In this document: one piece after another, positions 11,032 to 22,330 of the stretch | How the letters are laid out: the number at the start of each line of letters is the position of its first letter | Numbering within the stretch: the stretch's first letter is position 1 | Origin: Tremella fuciformis | Lineage: Eukaryota > Basidiomycota > Tremellomycetes > Tremellales > Tremellaceae | Direction: 5' to 3' | DNA length: 64,000 nt | NCBI GenBank assembly: GCA_032768795.1 | Contig: CP136495.1 | Coordinates: forward strand, 808,501-872,500 | Translations under genes and position numbers: made by a program | The notes under the pieces: generated by a model | What the model was told of the DNA's origin: nothing | The model's database searches: none | What the model saw: only the letters and a program-made list of their open reading frames with translations

Positions 11032-11738
11032 ATGAGTACAACTGGTACCTACCTACTTTTCCCCAAGACGCACATTGCGTGGTGTCATCATGCGATAGCG
11101 GGAGATACCAAACTGCAAAAGGAAACTTTGCGCTTCATGCGTGCTGGCAGAAACCAGATTGTGACAGCCATAAGAGGTTGCCGATTCCTATACACGAAAA
11201 AACTCGACTCATTCAACACAGTTCTCAGTGAGTTATCGGAACTAGTCACATCGTCCACTCCCTACTCGGTTATTGCCACGATAGCTCTGGGCAGCGAATA
11301 CCGCTGACGAAAGATGCCATCCAGCCGTTAGAAGACGTCGACCAGCGAGAACCTGCTTCAGGGTACTTACTCAGGTTCAACGACCATGATCCGAAGACCG
11401 TGCGCTCGATCGCCGAGGCGCTCACTTTGACTTGTCAGACTCTACAACTCATGGTGTCATCTGAAGCTCGCAAGACGCACGGGATCTACCGACACGTCAC
11501 GCACTGTGCTACCCTCCCGGATGAGGAGGTATCCGTCCTCCTGCGTACCGATGACACTCGCTTGACTCCGGATCCGCGTCCTGCTTGCTCGCCCGAGACT
11601 AATCCAGCTGGGTGGGCTGAGGCCGAGCGCGACATCCAACGCATAGAAGACGGCCTCATTGTGGAACTGAAAAGCCTCATCGATGAAATTTGCTCTCAGT
11701 ACACCAAGCTCACAACAGAGCGCAGCTCTACCGCCTGA
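11032..11738 (+). CDS. Family gene F: short divergent tandem-family protein, 206 aa
   Basis: Exons 11032-11227 and 11314-11738; the 86-bp intron begins GTGAGT and ends GCTGACGAAAG, in phase 1 as in all other members. Exon 1 starts MSTTGTYLLFPKTHIAW, weakly similar to the family core (Y..L.LFP). Exon 2 (NAIQPLEDV..., PKTVRSIAEALTLTCQTLQ) lacks the C-terminal W..E...EW segment. Assignment to the family rests on position, strand, intron phase and length of exon 1 (65 codons) more than on residue identity, so it is the least certain member. Confidence 0.5.
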
Positions 11739-12285
11739 GCACCCATATACTGCTTGTAAATGCTTTGCTCCATGCCTCTGCCAGCCTCCTCGGCCTTCTT
11801 CTTGCTGTCTATTCGATCTCCCTCATGTTTTATGCACGGCATCATTCAGGTATCGCCTGCGACCAACTTGGCTCCACGCAGCGGAGTATGTCGGTGCGAT
11901 TAGTGAGACGCTTATCATCCTGAATTGTGTCGCAGAGGGCCGTTGTCGGGCAGAGTTCACTTTCATGGGGGCTTGGTTGAAGGTGATGTTGAAGTGCGTT
12001 CATGCCTCCGAGGCCGGATCTGCACGATCAACGTCCTGTAGCTTCGCCCACCCCCGCTTGTGGAAGACGCGCCACCCACAGGCCTAATTTTCAACGGCGG
12101 CCGTCATCACCGTTGAGACAGAATACTGTCGACGCAATTTGCGACTTGGGGTCAAGCATGCCACGGGCATAGCTCAGTGATTGCAAACCTTGACGAACGT
12201 ACGATGTGATACACACGATTTCGAAATGAATAACTGTCATCGGCTCCGTTGATTCAGCTGCGTTATTCCAAAGATCGTCCAGCAA
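11739..12285. other. Intergenic between family genes F and E
   Basis: No supported gene. Small overlapping ORFs only. Confidence 0.4.
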
Positions 12286-12374
12286 AATCGAATGTTACGA
12301 ACACTCCCTTGACCGAGATGTGCAAAGGCTGCTCGTAGGGTGCAAAGTGGCCTCCCGACGTGATCCTATATAAA
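12286..12374 (+). promoter_or_regulatory. Family promoter module upstream of gene E
   Basis: AATCGAATGTT (12286-12296), CACTCCCTT (12302-12310), TGCAAAGGCT (12321-12330) and TATATAAA (12367-12374), 71 bp before the ATG at 12446. Same element order as B and C with one or two changes in each element. Confidence 0.55.
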
Positions 12375-12445
12375 CCGGCCCACCGATCTGTGCACTTCGC
12401 CACCCGCTCGCACTTGCACTGGTAAATTGACCATTTTGCCTTGCC

Positions 12446-13420
12446 ATGCCAGTCTCGCGGCGTCAGAGATCCTCAGCTGAAACTAACGAGGCCCGGGACA
12501 TCCGTACATATTCTGCCGTCACCCTTTTCCCAGCATCTGTGAGGGAAATTGGCTGCAGCTCTTTCCAGGAATGGTCTAAAAATCTGGCCAAGAACATGCG
12601 AACTCTTAGCCTCATCGTCCGAACGAGCGAGCATCTTGCAGAACAACCGTTGAAGACGAAACTGACCGAGCTGGCATGTGAGCGTTTTCGCTGGTTTCAG
12701 GTCAGGCTACGCTGACGTAAAGCCGCACTGGAAAGCGCAAACAACTACCAATCTCTCGAGATCCAACAGGCCTTCCCCAAGTTCCGCAAGGGAGTATTCT
12801 CCCTTTTGCAGCCAGAAGTCTACGATGCGCTCCAGGCAACATTGTGCGGTCTGCGGGACGGCGATCAGGCAGCTCTCCGCGCCGCGCGAAGTGTCCGCAT
12901 AACTCACTTGAGGTACGCGTCTGAACAGGTTAAAGCAGCCCGTGAGAGGAGGAGCGGCGACAATGCATTTGATGCCGCCATGACGACGTATCTCCAAAGG
13001 GTCTCACTCGTGCTTTCGCGACAGCCCACATCGCTCGACCACGTCCCGAGGCGTCTCCGCACGGTGGTCTGGCAAAATATGAATCTCGAGATGACCGCTT
13101 TCGAGCCCACCTTGCAGGAGCTCCGGGACATGAGCGAGCGTCTGGCTCAAGGAGCCGAAGGCTATGAAAAAGCTGCATATCTGGATAGCTGGGTAAGCGA
13201 AGCCATGACGGTCCACGAGGCGTACGTGGAATGGCTGGCCAGAGGTGTTGACGATGACATTTTGAAAGCCTTCGAAAGGTCTATGTCCAATGTCCGAGAG
13301 ATTATCGATGAGGTCAAGACTCACTGTAAAAACCCGCCAGATCTTACTACACCGTATCTGCAGATGCTGTCAATACTTGAACAACGTGTCGGTCTCATGT
13401 TGTCTGTTCTTTCCGCATGA
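12446..13420 (+). CDS. Family gene E: unrecognised tandem-family protein, 309 aa
   Basis: Exons 12446-12677 and 12723-13420. The 45-bp intron (GTGAGC...GCTGACGTAAAG) uses an AAG acceptor; CAG at 12698-12700 would give a stop. Exon 1 has RTYSAVTLFPASVREI. Exon 2 has AFPKFRKGVFSLLQPEVYDAL, which matches the helix of B, C and D (quoted part only), then a W.SEAMTVHEAYVEWLARG segment matching D. It is extended at the C-terminus by about 50 residues relative to D. No signal peptide, membrane helix or recognised catalytic motif. Confidence 0.65.
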
Positions 13421-13651
13421 ATCACTTGTTTCCTTTCGGCCGGCTCGTCCAGGCCGCCGGTTCCTCGAAACTGCCTTAGTGGTATTGGACAGGCACCGCA
13501 CGACGCCAAGCACGCACTAAGTAGTTGGAGATGTGGGCATTCGCATCCGCAGCCGATGCTCTCCAGGGGAATTCAAGGGGGACCAGGAGGTCATCGGATA
13601 CTGGATTGAGGGAAGGGAATGTCGAGTGAGGGTCCAAAATGGCGTTCGCTT

Positions 13652-13660
13652 ATCAGATAA
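13652..13660 (+). promoter_or_regulatory. Iron-responsive GATA-factor type site (ATCAGATAA)
   Basis: The sequence CTTATCAGATAAAAT contains ATCAGATAA, an exact match to the ATCWGATAA consensus known for fungal iron regulators of the SreA/Sre1/Urbs1/Cir1 family. It is 727 bp upstream of the ferric reductase start codon, the gene it would plausibly regulate. Binding is inference. Confidence 0.5.
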
Positions 13661-14309
13661 AATAGCACCGTTCCCTTCGCACTTTCGACCGAAAAATTCC
13701 TTCCTCCTCGCCGGGTCTCACGGCGACGGGGCAGCAAGCAGGTTCATTATGCATCGGATGGCTCACTCCGGGCAGACGGGCAGAGGCCACAAGTCACAAG
13801 TCACGGATCACAGGGAAGAGCGGCGCCGCCGGCAACGGCCACAGCAGCATGAGGATGGGGCAATCACCGGGATCTGGTTCGTCGTTCGTCGCTGGCCTTC
13901 CTTCCTTTCCGATCTTCTAGGGGCTGTGTGCTGACATTTTGCCTCCGGACATCTTCAGAGGGGCAGCGATCGAGAGAAGCAGAGCCAATGGCCAGGCATC
14001 GTCGGGTGATGGATGACCTACGAAGGCAGGCATGGCCGCTAGCGCCGGTGTATCCTGCAGGTGTGACCTGTGTGTGCGCCGTCGCTGTGCTGCCCGACGG
14101 CTTATCAATACGTACTAGGACCAAGGAGAGGCACCACCATGCTCTCTCCTCTTGCTACCCCCTGACGGCGGTCATTCCTTCGGACCCATCAGGCCAGGCG
14201 AGCAGCGACGGGGGACGAGACGAGGGGGACAGGGGATGTCATGAGATATTTTTGGGTGCCCTCGCTGTGCCGATCTGATCTCTGGGCATGGGGCTGGCCA
14301 GGTAAGAGG

Positions 14310-14317
14310 CATATAAG
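14310..14317 (+). promoter_or_regulatory. TATA-like box of ferric reductase gene
   Basis: CATATAAG, 70 bp before the ATG at 14387. Confidence 0.45.
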
Positions 14318-14386
14318 GCAGCCACCGCTCATCATATGCTGCGCACACCTCATTCCCCCCAATCCCATTCGTCGCACACGCACAAG

Positions 14387-17234
14387 ATGCGTCTCGCCTT
14401 GCTCGGGGCAACCGCGCTGCTCGCGCTCACCTCGCATGTTCGCGCCGACGCACCGCCGGAGACGGTGGAGAAGTACGACTGCGCCTATGGGTGCTGGATG
14501 GCGCTGGCCAAGGCGAAATGGAGCGACATGCCCGCTAAGGCCAAGGCGGGCGACACGGCCGCCTGCTGCAGCTCGGACGGCTTCATGACGTCCGTCGTGC
14601 TGTGCACTCAGACCTATTGCGCCCCCAAGGTCATGCAGCCGGGCTGGGACTACGTCACGAGCCTGTGCGGCGCCAAGAAGGTCGGCGTCAAGGTCGGCTC
14701 GCTCGAGAGCTGGGAGGCCAAGGTCGGAGAGGCCCGCGATGTGCAGGTGGTCAATACACTCACGATCGGCAAGGGCGAGGTGAACGGCACCATCCTCCTC
14801 GCCCAGCCGGCGTGGAAGATCGGACGGGACTCGGTCGTGAGTTCTGGTCATCTTCTCAAGGGATGTGGCTGACGGCAGGTGGCGCGGGATCTGTCGTATG
14901 CCTGGAGTCATCGGTTCGGCTGGACCATGTACAGTCTCTTCGGCCTCGCCGTCCTCACTGGGGCCCTGCTCAAGGTGTACCACAAAGTCGCCGCCCACCT
15001 CGCTGTCAAGTACCGCGACACCGCTCCGCGCGCTGCCGGTGCTACTACCAAGGACCTGTCGCTGGTGGACAAGGCGCACGCATTCTACATGCGACACATC
15101 TATGTGCCCGGCGCATTTGGATACCATCGAGCGACCGCCTGGAGGTGGTTCTCAATCCCGACTAGGCTGCAGGCTATCTGGCTCTTGCTCTACGTCGCGA
15201 TCAACGCGGTGTTCCTCGCGACACATTATATGATCTTTCCTCAATACCTCGCGTGCGTCTAACTTCTTCGGCTACAAAGGATGGACACTGACAGAACAGG
15301 CAACCCAACGATACGCTCGGTGTCCACGTCCGCTTCGTCGCCGACCGAGCGGGTATCTTGGCCATCTACAACCTGCCACTGCTATGGTGTCTCGGAGGGC
15401 GCAACGACATCTTCATCTGGCTATCCGGGTGGTCGTTCGGTGAGTCACCTCTCCTATACCTTGTACAACAGACTATGGCTGACTAGTGACTAGCGACGAT
15501 GAACCTGCTGCACCGCTGGATGGGACGCATGACCGTCGCCCAAGTGCTCATCCACATGTCGGGCTACTTCTGGCGGCATGTGCGCCTCGGCAAGATCAAG
15601 TCCAACTGGGAAGAACGATACTACAGGACGGGCATCTTCGTGGGTCTCTCCCTCGCCCATTCACACCGGAAGGCTAGGGCTGACTCGCAGGCGATGATGT
15701 GCTTTGTGCTCATCATCCCGCTGGCCATGCTCCCCGTGCGCAAGCGGGCATACGAGTTCTTCCTCCTCGCGCACATCGCGCTCGCCCTCACCGCGCTCGT
15801 CCTGGTGCGATACCATATCGAAAAGTACGACGACCAGTACACGGGCTTCATCTGGGCGTGCACCACCGTCTGGGTAAGCCCTCCTCCTCTATTGTTTGCA
15901 CATGGCTGAGAGTGGTGCAGGGTTTCGACCGCGTCGTGCGCATTGCCCGCGTGGCCGTGCTGTCCTTCCGCACCCTCCGGCCATTCGCACGCGACAAAGC
16001 GCACAACAGCCTCGGGCGGCTGTCGGCCGCGCCCTCGGGGCTCATCAGGCTGAGCATCACGACGTCCGTCCCGGTGCGCCCCCGCGCGGGCGAGTACTAC
16101 TTCCTGTACTTTCCCAGCTGGCATAACTTCTGGGAGAACCACCCGTTCACGCTCGCCTCGTGGGACACGGTCGGCGGTGACGACGCAGACGGCAAGAAGG
16201 AGACGCGGCTGCACTTTTTGGTGGCGCCCCAGCGGGGGGCGACGAGCCGACTGTACCGCAAGCTCGAGCGGGCGGAGCGCAAACTCGCCCAGGACTTCCG
16301 GGGAGAGATCGGGCAGATCCAGCGCGGGAGCCAGGGCGCCGGCGTGCCCTTCCGCGTGCTGGTCGAGGGGCCCTATGGCACGCGACACGATTTGCGGCCG
16401 TACCATTCGCTGGTGCTCATTGCCGGTGGGTCAGGTATCACCGCGATCCTGCCGTACCTGTATGACCTGACTCGCTCGGCGGGGCAGGCTGGCGCTGGAG
16501 AAGGTGGACAAGGGGACAAGCACAGGGGCCTCGTGGACCGCGTGACGGTGGTGTGGGGCGTCAAAGACCTGGCGTACGCGGCCGACGTGCTCGAGGGCGA
16601 GCTGCGCGAGTGGCCCGACTGGGTGCAGGTGCGCGTGTACCTCAGCACGCAGCGCGACGAGGCCGCTCTGAACGTCATCGAGGGTTTGACGCCGGCGCCG
16701 TCCGACCCGGAGATCCCTCCGCCTGCCGGCAACGGGAGGGAGAAAGCGCCCAGTCTCCCGAGCACCTCTGGGACGCTCGAGTCGCGCATGCCCGAGACGC
16801 CCGGCATGGCGTCCGTGGCCGAGCTGGAGAAGGGTAGCGGGGCAATGAGCGGGATCCGCACGGCCGTCCCGTCGCCGGAAGGGTCCATGTCCGACGTCCA
16901 GCTGGACGAGAAGCAGCCTTACCCCGCCTCCCGACCCCGGCCGCCCAGCACCGGAGACGAGACCGAGAAGGCAGCAGCCGCCGCCCCAGGAGCAGGGGCG
17001 GGACACCGTTACCACCCGCACCTCGTGGTGCGCCACGGCCGACCCGAGATGGATGGCATCCTCCGCGAGGCCATTGGGGGCTTACGCGGCCGCGAGAGGC
17101 TGGGCGTCATGACGTGTGGTCCGGCGGGAATGATGGACGACCTGCGCCATGCTGTTTCCAGGTCGTATGGCTCTGCCCCTGGCCAGCTCGGTGCAGACCG
17201 CCTGGCGTACTTTGAGGACGCGTTTGGGTGGTAG
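14387..17234 (+). CDS. Ferric reductase (FRE family), 868 aa
   Basis: Transmembrane flavocytochrome moving electrons from cytosolic NADPH through FAD and haem to extracellular Fe(III)/Cu(II). Six exons: 14387-14836, 14879-15252, 15300-15439, 15494-15639, 15691-15873, 15921-17234. Residues 1-20 form a signal peptide, followed by a Cys-rich luminal domain. The ferric-reductase membrane domain shows DRAGILAIYNLPLLW and GRNDIF, with haem-ligand histidines in LIHMSGYFWRHV and LLAHIALAL...RYH. FAD-binding NHPFTLAS is near residue 505, the NAD(P)-binding GGSGI near 600 and the terminal CGPAGMMDDL near 830. A Pro/Ser-rich insert of about 150 residues splits the NAD domain. The 51-bp intron 15640-15690 is stopless and in frame; splicing gives RTGIFAMMCF, the better family match. 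Upstream iron-GATA site fits iron repression. Confidence 0.92.
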
Positions 17235-17269
17235 CTGCGTATCGAGCCTCGAGTCTGTAGTCACAAGCG

Positions 17270-20200
17270 TCAGAAGTCAGAGGTCAGAGTACTGTACATA
17301 CACGTAGATGGGCTTGTGCATATCGCTTCACGTAGTTTGACACTATGCACGTATGCGTCGATATGCCGCGGCACCCTGTGTGATCCTTTAGACGACAGTT
17401 TGATATTGATAACATGATAGCGCTGTACCGCGCACGATGCGTAGACTGGTGGAGATGTTTGGATCACTTCGCAGATACCTTTTCGTACTACTTCGTCAGC
17501 TCGCTCACCTCGAGGACGTGGCTGACACACGAAACACAGATAGGCGCTCGCGGCCAGAACCTCTGCCTCGTCTGCCCTCCTGATCTCCGTACTGGTCATC
17601 AGCCAAGCATCCCGGAAAACCCCCAAGATGACTCACTCTGAGCAGTAACACCAGATCCGCCTGTCCTCCTTGGGTCTCGAATGGTCCTCCAGGCCCATCG
17701 CCGCGACACTGTCCGCCAGCCCGTCCACCTCACTTGACTCCCCGAACATCTTCTCCGGGTCGACAAGGCAGTACGCGATATAATGTCCTCCGATCATTGT
17801 CCCGAGATGCACCACTACCGCTGTGACATGAGATTTGTCTCGCGACGGGACAACCTGCCAAATACTCACCATACAACTTGTACATCACCGCTTGAGACTG
17901 CGGGCCGCGTTCATTCGTCCAGTCCATATACCGCGCTCTCGGGCCAAGCGGGGTCTGGTGCACTTTGTAGTCATGCCTATTGGGCGCCATGAACGGGGCC
18001 AGATCCAACTGCGCAGGGAATGAGATGAAGTCTTCCACCCTAACTGTCAGTGACCAGCTCTGACCACATGACGCTATGTCTCGGTGCCCACTTCTTTAGA
18101 TCGTAAAAACTGTAGAAGATGCTCCCCTTGTGGGTCTGCTTGAACCGCTTGAAGTGGAAGACAAGCACCTCGGGCGCCTTGGCAATAAGGTATCGTTTGA
18201 AGGCGCGCCGCATCACATAGTGCGTGCTCTTCTTACGATTCGGCATCTTGGGCCGGACCGCCGGTGATTGGCTCGGTGGAGCCTGCTCTTCTTCTGACGA
18301 CGAGTCAGATCCCGACAATCCATCGGTATCGTCATCATCCCCGTCGAAAAAGTCATGATTTTCGTTTGCAATGGGGACCGAGGGGATCAGACTCGTCTCG
18401 GAAGCGAAGGATACTGCCACTTCGGTACCGCTTATCGATCGACCGAGGCCATCGGCAGAATCTGGCAACGCTTCGAGGTGTTGCCGGAGTGGAGAAGGGG
18501 CTCTGATGACTTTGCTCGTATGCGAGGCCAGGGAGTTTGATCGCTCGATATGTTCGTCGGGGGATAAGGGACCGAGAGAGTCGTCGGAGAGATCGCTTGT
18601 GCTGGAAATAGCGATAGATGGAGGCACTGCCGCAGTAGAGGTCGAGCCGACGGAAGTGACAGGATGGAGGGCAGAGGGGGAAGTCACGCTCTCGTCCTCC
18701 TCGCGCAAGGTCGGCTCCCTCCCTCGGCCGCGGATCGGTTTAGACGTCTTGATCTTCCAACACTTCTTGCAGGCAAAGGCATTCTCCCCTTCGAGTACCT
18801 CGACACTTGTAAATGACTTGAGTGCCTCGATCAATCCGCTCTCGGCAGGGACCTGTAGCGCTTCTCCGTTATGGGCTGCTCGAAGTCTTGCCAACGGGTC
18901 CGACAGATCAGGTCCGGGCGGTGGAGCTAGGATTCGGGCAATGTACGCTGCCTGAGCCGGAGTCGGGCCCCCTACTGCCTGTGCATGTGAACCGCCCTTA
19001 TGTGTGGATGCCGTTGCAGTGCTGACAGGTGATGTCGGCATGATCACGGGACTCGCCGTGATGGGTTTGGGCTCTGATTCGACATGTTGGCTAGGGGTCG
19101 AAGAGGTTGCACTTGCTGGCCGAGACGACTTTTCTTTTTCCTTCTCTTTCTCCTTCTCCTTGTCTTTGTCCTTCTTCCTGAAAGCAAAAGATGTTCTCCC
19201 CTTCAGGCCACCGAAGCCCTTGGATGATCGCCTTCGCTCGAGGTCCGTGGTGGACGGTCGATCGTCGTGTATGTCCAGACTTCGACGCCGATCTTCGCCC
19301 TTCTTGGGCTTTTCCGCGTCGGACAGCTCGGTGTCTGAGACAGCTGCTTTCGGGGAGAGAATGCCGCTGGACGAAAGAAGCTCCGCTGCTGAGGGAGGCG
19401 GGGGAGGTGCGTCTTTGCTGCTGCCGCTACTCGGCTTGGACCGCAGTCTCGATGCCAGACCCATCAGGCGGTCCCGCTTCCGAGGCTTAGGATCGTCATC
19501 CCTGAGGCTGAGCGAGATGTCTAGAAACCCCTCGTAAGTATGCGAGACCTGCAGATCAGCTTCCAAGCTACCGCCAAGCTGGCATGGGCGGAACTGACGC
19601 TCTTGCACCTCTCGCATACAATGACGCTGGCCAGTGACCCTCCAAACAGGACGTCGACCCAAGGAATGAGCTCTTGCCGATGCGGATGCTCTTTCCCAGC
19701 TGCCCATTGTCTCGGGGTAGCACCGTCCGCTTGGCCATTCTGTGCAGCCACAGCAGCGGCAAAGGGATCTCTCAGTGGGACTCGAGTCGGACTGGTCGCT
19801 CTGCTCTGTATCGGACTGGGCAGCGGACTCGGCAAGGGGCTGATCCCATCCCCGATAGGCCTGGCGCTCTTCTTCCTCCTCCTGCTGCGCTCGTCGTGGG
19901 GAGCCGGCGGCTGCAGAAGCTTGATCACGTCCTTCTCCTCCATCTCCATGCTGTCCAGCAGATGTCGCAACAGCTCATGCGCATCCTGCTGCGAGACGTC
20001 GTCGTACTGGTCGTACTTCTTCGCAATCTCCCTCAGCAGCGCTCGCAGGGACATGCACCGCCCCGGTGCCATCTCCTGCGACCCGGCCGTCCCTCCTAGT
20101 ACATCTTTCATGCGCCATGCCTTGTTGAGCGTCGCGAGAAACGTGCGATTGATAGGCAAGAGAGGGTAGACCGGCGGCTCATGCGCCTCAGGCTGGAAGG

Positions 20201-20626
20201 CGGGGATGCGAGCGGGATCGATGGACGGCGGTGGGAGCGCAGAGTACGGGAGGGGCCGCTGGGGCGTAGAGGGATCATGGGAGAGGATGGAGATAAGCGG
20301 CGCGGTGGCCGATAGCTAAGTGGTCAGCATGGAGATTGATGAGCAGCGGACGGGAGACGGACAGCCTGGAAGGTCGAGTTGAAGAAACAGGTGTTGGTCT
20401 CGTTGATCAGGCCTATCGGCTTGAGATCGCTGCGTCTCGCTGGCCGTCGTGCATACGCAGTCGGCGCCGGGAGTGAGACCGAGGTCGAGCTTTGCCCGGC
20501 CGGAGGGGTGGCTGCGAGTCCCCGGCCCTCTGATATGGACGGTCGCGGGGTGGCGTTGGGCGAGTCGGCCATCACGAAGCGTGTCGAATCGTCGCTGCGA
20601 CCGATGCTGACAGATGAAGCGTTCAC
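17270..20626 (-). CDS. Ubiquitin carboxyl-terminal hydrolase, USP family, about 1037 aa
   Basis: Cysteine protease that removes ubiquitin. Six exons on the minus strand: 20626-20363, 20315-19599, 19548-18092, 18039-17870, 17820-17637, 17591-17270. The Cys box reads GLINETNTCFFNSTFQ (Cys near residue 80), followed by QQDAHELLRHLLDSM, a CERC zinc-ribbon half, then VSHTYEGFLDISL, FACKKCW, VLVFHFKRF and the His box VVVHLGTMIGGHYIAYC, ending WCYCSD...EAEVLAASAYLCF. The pattern resembles the USP16/USP45 group. The usual LGNTC is ETNTC here, an unusual replacement of the glycine next to the catalytic site. Long disordered inserts lie between the boxes, including a KDKEKEKEK run. The tail after AYLCFVC (about 75 residues) has no family support and may be spliced differently; the start could also be the ATG at 20572. 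Confidence 0.85.
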
Positions 20627-21075
20627 AAGTGGTCAAGTGCAAGATGGAGATGGAGTTTGGGTGATTATGGCGAAAGCAGGGAAGGTGCCTTGGCAGGGAA
20701 AGCCAGATGGATCAGCCCTGGTCTACATCAGAGGAGGGTGCTCGAGAGGTGTCGTGGTCATGGTGTGGCCAGAGAGCTGGCTAGTCGGATGCGGCAGGCC
20801 AGACGATGATATGAGCAGAGAAGTGTACAAGACAGAGCAGACAAGTGAAGAGTGCAAGAATGAGTGACGCCGAGGGTTGCCAGCGCCCGGATGTTTCGAT
20901 CTCACAACCACACGCCTTGGCGGTCCCGAACTGCCGGATCTCATTCCAACGGAAGCGTACAGCTGCTGCATTCCCATCGACCCAACCCAGTACGGCGGTA
21001 TGTACAACGAGCAGTCACACTCGTAGCATCCACTTTGCAGCCCCAGAAGCCTGACCCTCGCATTGGAATCGATAC
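20627..21075. other. Intergenic, promoter side of the USP gene
   Basis: No supported gene; presumably the USP promoter and the 3' flank of the RPEL gene. Confidence 0.4.
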
Positions 21076-21812
21076 CTAGCTGGAAGGGCCTTCTCCCGCT
21101 GTCTGGTGAGCTTGATCCTCCCTTTTTAAACAGCTCAGCTCACGCTGGAGGATACCCTTCTTGACGAGCTCGTCCGCGGTCGGGCGGGTGGCAATGTCCT
21201 TGTCCAGCTTGTCCTGTATGATGAGCTTTGCAACACGGAAAGTCTGGGGAAGCTCACCTCGAGCATGGACTTTTCTAATTCAGCGCGCTTGCCGGCGAGA
21301 GCATCACCAGGTGCACCTGTGATCAGCAAAGGCTCCTGATCCTCTCTCTATGGCATGGTAGATGGACACCTTCCACTCACCTTTCAAAATACCCTTGTCC
21401 TGGAGCTCATTCGCCGAGGCGCGGGAAGCAAACAGCTTGTCCAACTTGGCCTTGTCCATCTCGTTCGTCGGGCTCAAATCACCCCTCGTGTCCACCTCGC
21501 CCGCCCCACCGCTGGGCGGAGGCACGATAGACGGCGCAACAGCATGCGCCTGCGCGTGCGCCTGTCCAGCGAGGTTGGCCGCGCCCGACCCGACGGTCGT
21601 GGCGAACTGCGAGGCCTGCGCAGTGAGGTTCTTGGCCGTGTCCGAGTTGGCGACCTGCTGGGCGGTGGTGGCGGCAGTGTTGGCCGCCTGCGTGGCGAGG
21701 GTGGATGCGGTGTTGAAGGCGGAGGTGGCGGCGGATTTGGCCTGGCCGAGGAGGTCGGCTGTTGTCAGGGCGGGCTGAAGGGGGAGCGGTGGGAAGGTGA
21801 CTCACACATCAT
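21076..21812 (-). CDS. RPEL-repeat protein, 193 aa
   Basis: Four exons: 21812-21806 (7 nt), 21758-21381, 21316-21258, 21213-21076. The spliced start is MMSDLLGQAKSAATSAF, followed by an Ala/Thr/Gln-rich helix. Two RPEL-type motifs are seen: DKLFASRASANELQDKGIL and DKLDKDIATRPTADELVKKGIL (here cited as two parts, DKLDKDIATRP and TADELVKKGIL). RPEL motifs bind monomeric actin in animal MRTF/Phactr proteins; the role in fungi is not established. The first acceptor (CTGACAACAG at 21768-21759) was chosen because it alone restores the RPEL frame from the ATG pair; the nearer CAG gives a basic unrelated frame. Confidence 0.75.
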
Positions 21813-22330
21813 GAGAAGGTCCGTGTTGTCAGTCTTGTGCGGAGTGAGATGGCTGCTGGGAGCTTGGTGTCGCTGTCACCGTGAATGTTGCTAGTGTCGT
21901 TGGAGAAGAGAGAGGGTTGAAAGACACCTTTCGGCGGAGCCAGCAGTGATCGTCCGAGCTTAATCCCACGACGTCATCCTCCTATAGCCCAAAGTGGCAA
22001 CACGTGGATTTGATTCCGCTCTACCCAGACAGAGCCAAGATGAGATGAAACGTTCAGTCCGACCAGTCTTCATAGTCACCAACGAAAAGTACATTGCGAG
22101 CAAGACGAAAGCTCGGCATCCCGCGTTCATCAGACTCACCCAGCTAGACATCATTCTGCCAAGCTGTCGCATCTCGTCGACGCCCTCAGTGAGCATCCCG
22201 ATTTCTCTGCAGCTCTTGGATCTCCTTTCTTTTTGCACCTTTGATAAGGGGGCTGTAACGCCCACCGGGTCCCGTCGCGCAGTGTCGCGCCAGCTAGCAT
22301 ACTCTTGATCAAATCTCTGGACTGCATGAT
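21813..22330. promoter_or_regulatory. Divergent intergenic region RPEL / BAG genes
   Basis: 518 bp between start codons of two divergent genes; it must hold both promoters. No clear TATA box or known operator was recognised. Confidence 0.4.

Larger units (their letters stand above)
13421..14386. other. Long upstream region of the ferric reductase
   Basis: No gene seen. It contains the iron-GATA-type site at 13652-13660, a short repeat CACAAGTCACAAGTCACGGATCA near 13789 (three CA-AGTCAC-like units) and a TATA-like box at 14310-14317. Confidence 0.5.

Noticed and set aside
14189..15127. 312-codon minus-strand ORF opposite the ferric reductase
   Set aside because: Shadow frame caused by GC-rich codon bias; the + strand shows clear family motifs and splice signals.
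19004..20169. Plus-strand ORFs of 141-209 codons over the USP gene
   Set aside because: Antisense to Ser/Lys-rich coding exons; no family features.
21479..21805. 108-codon basic ORF as first exon of the RPEL gene
   Set aside because: Its frame does not lead into the RPEL motifs; the CTGACAACAG acceptor restores the proper frame.
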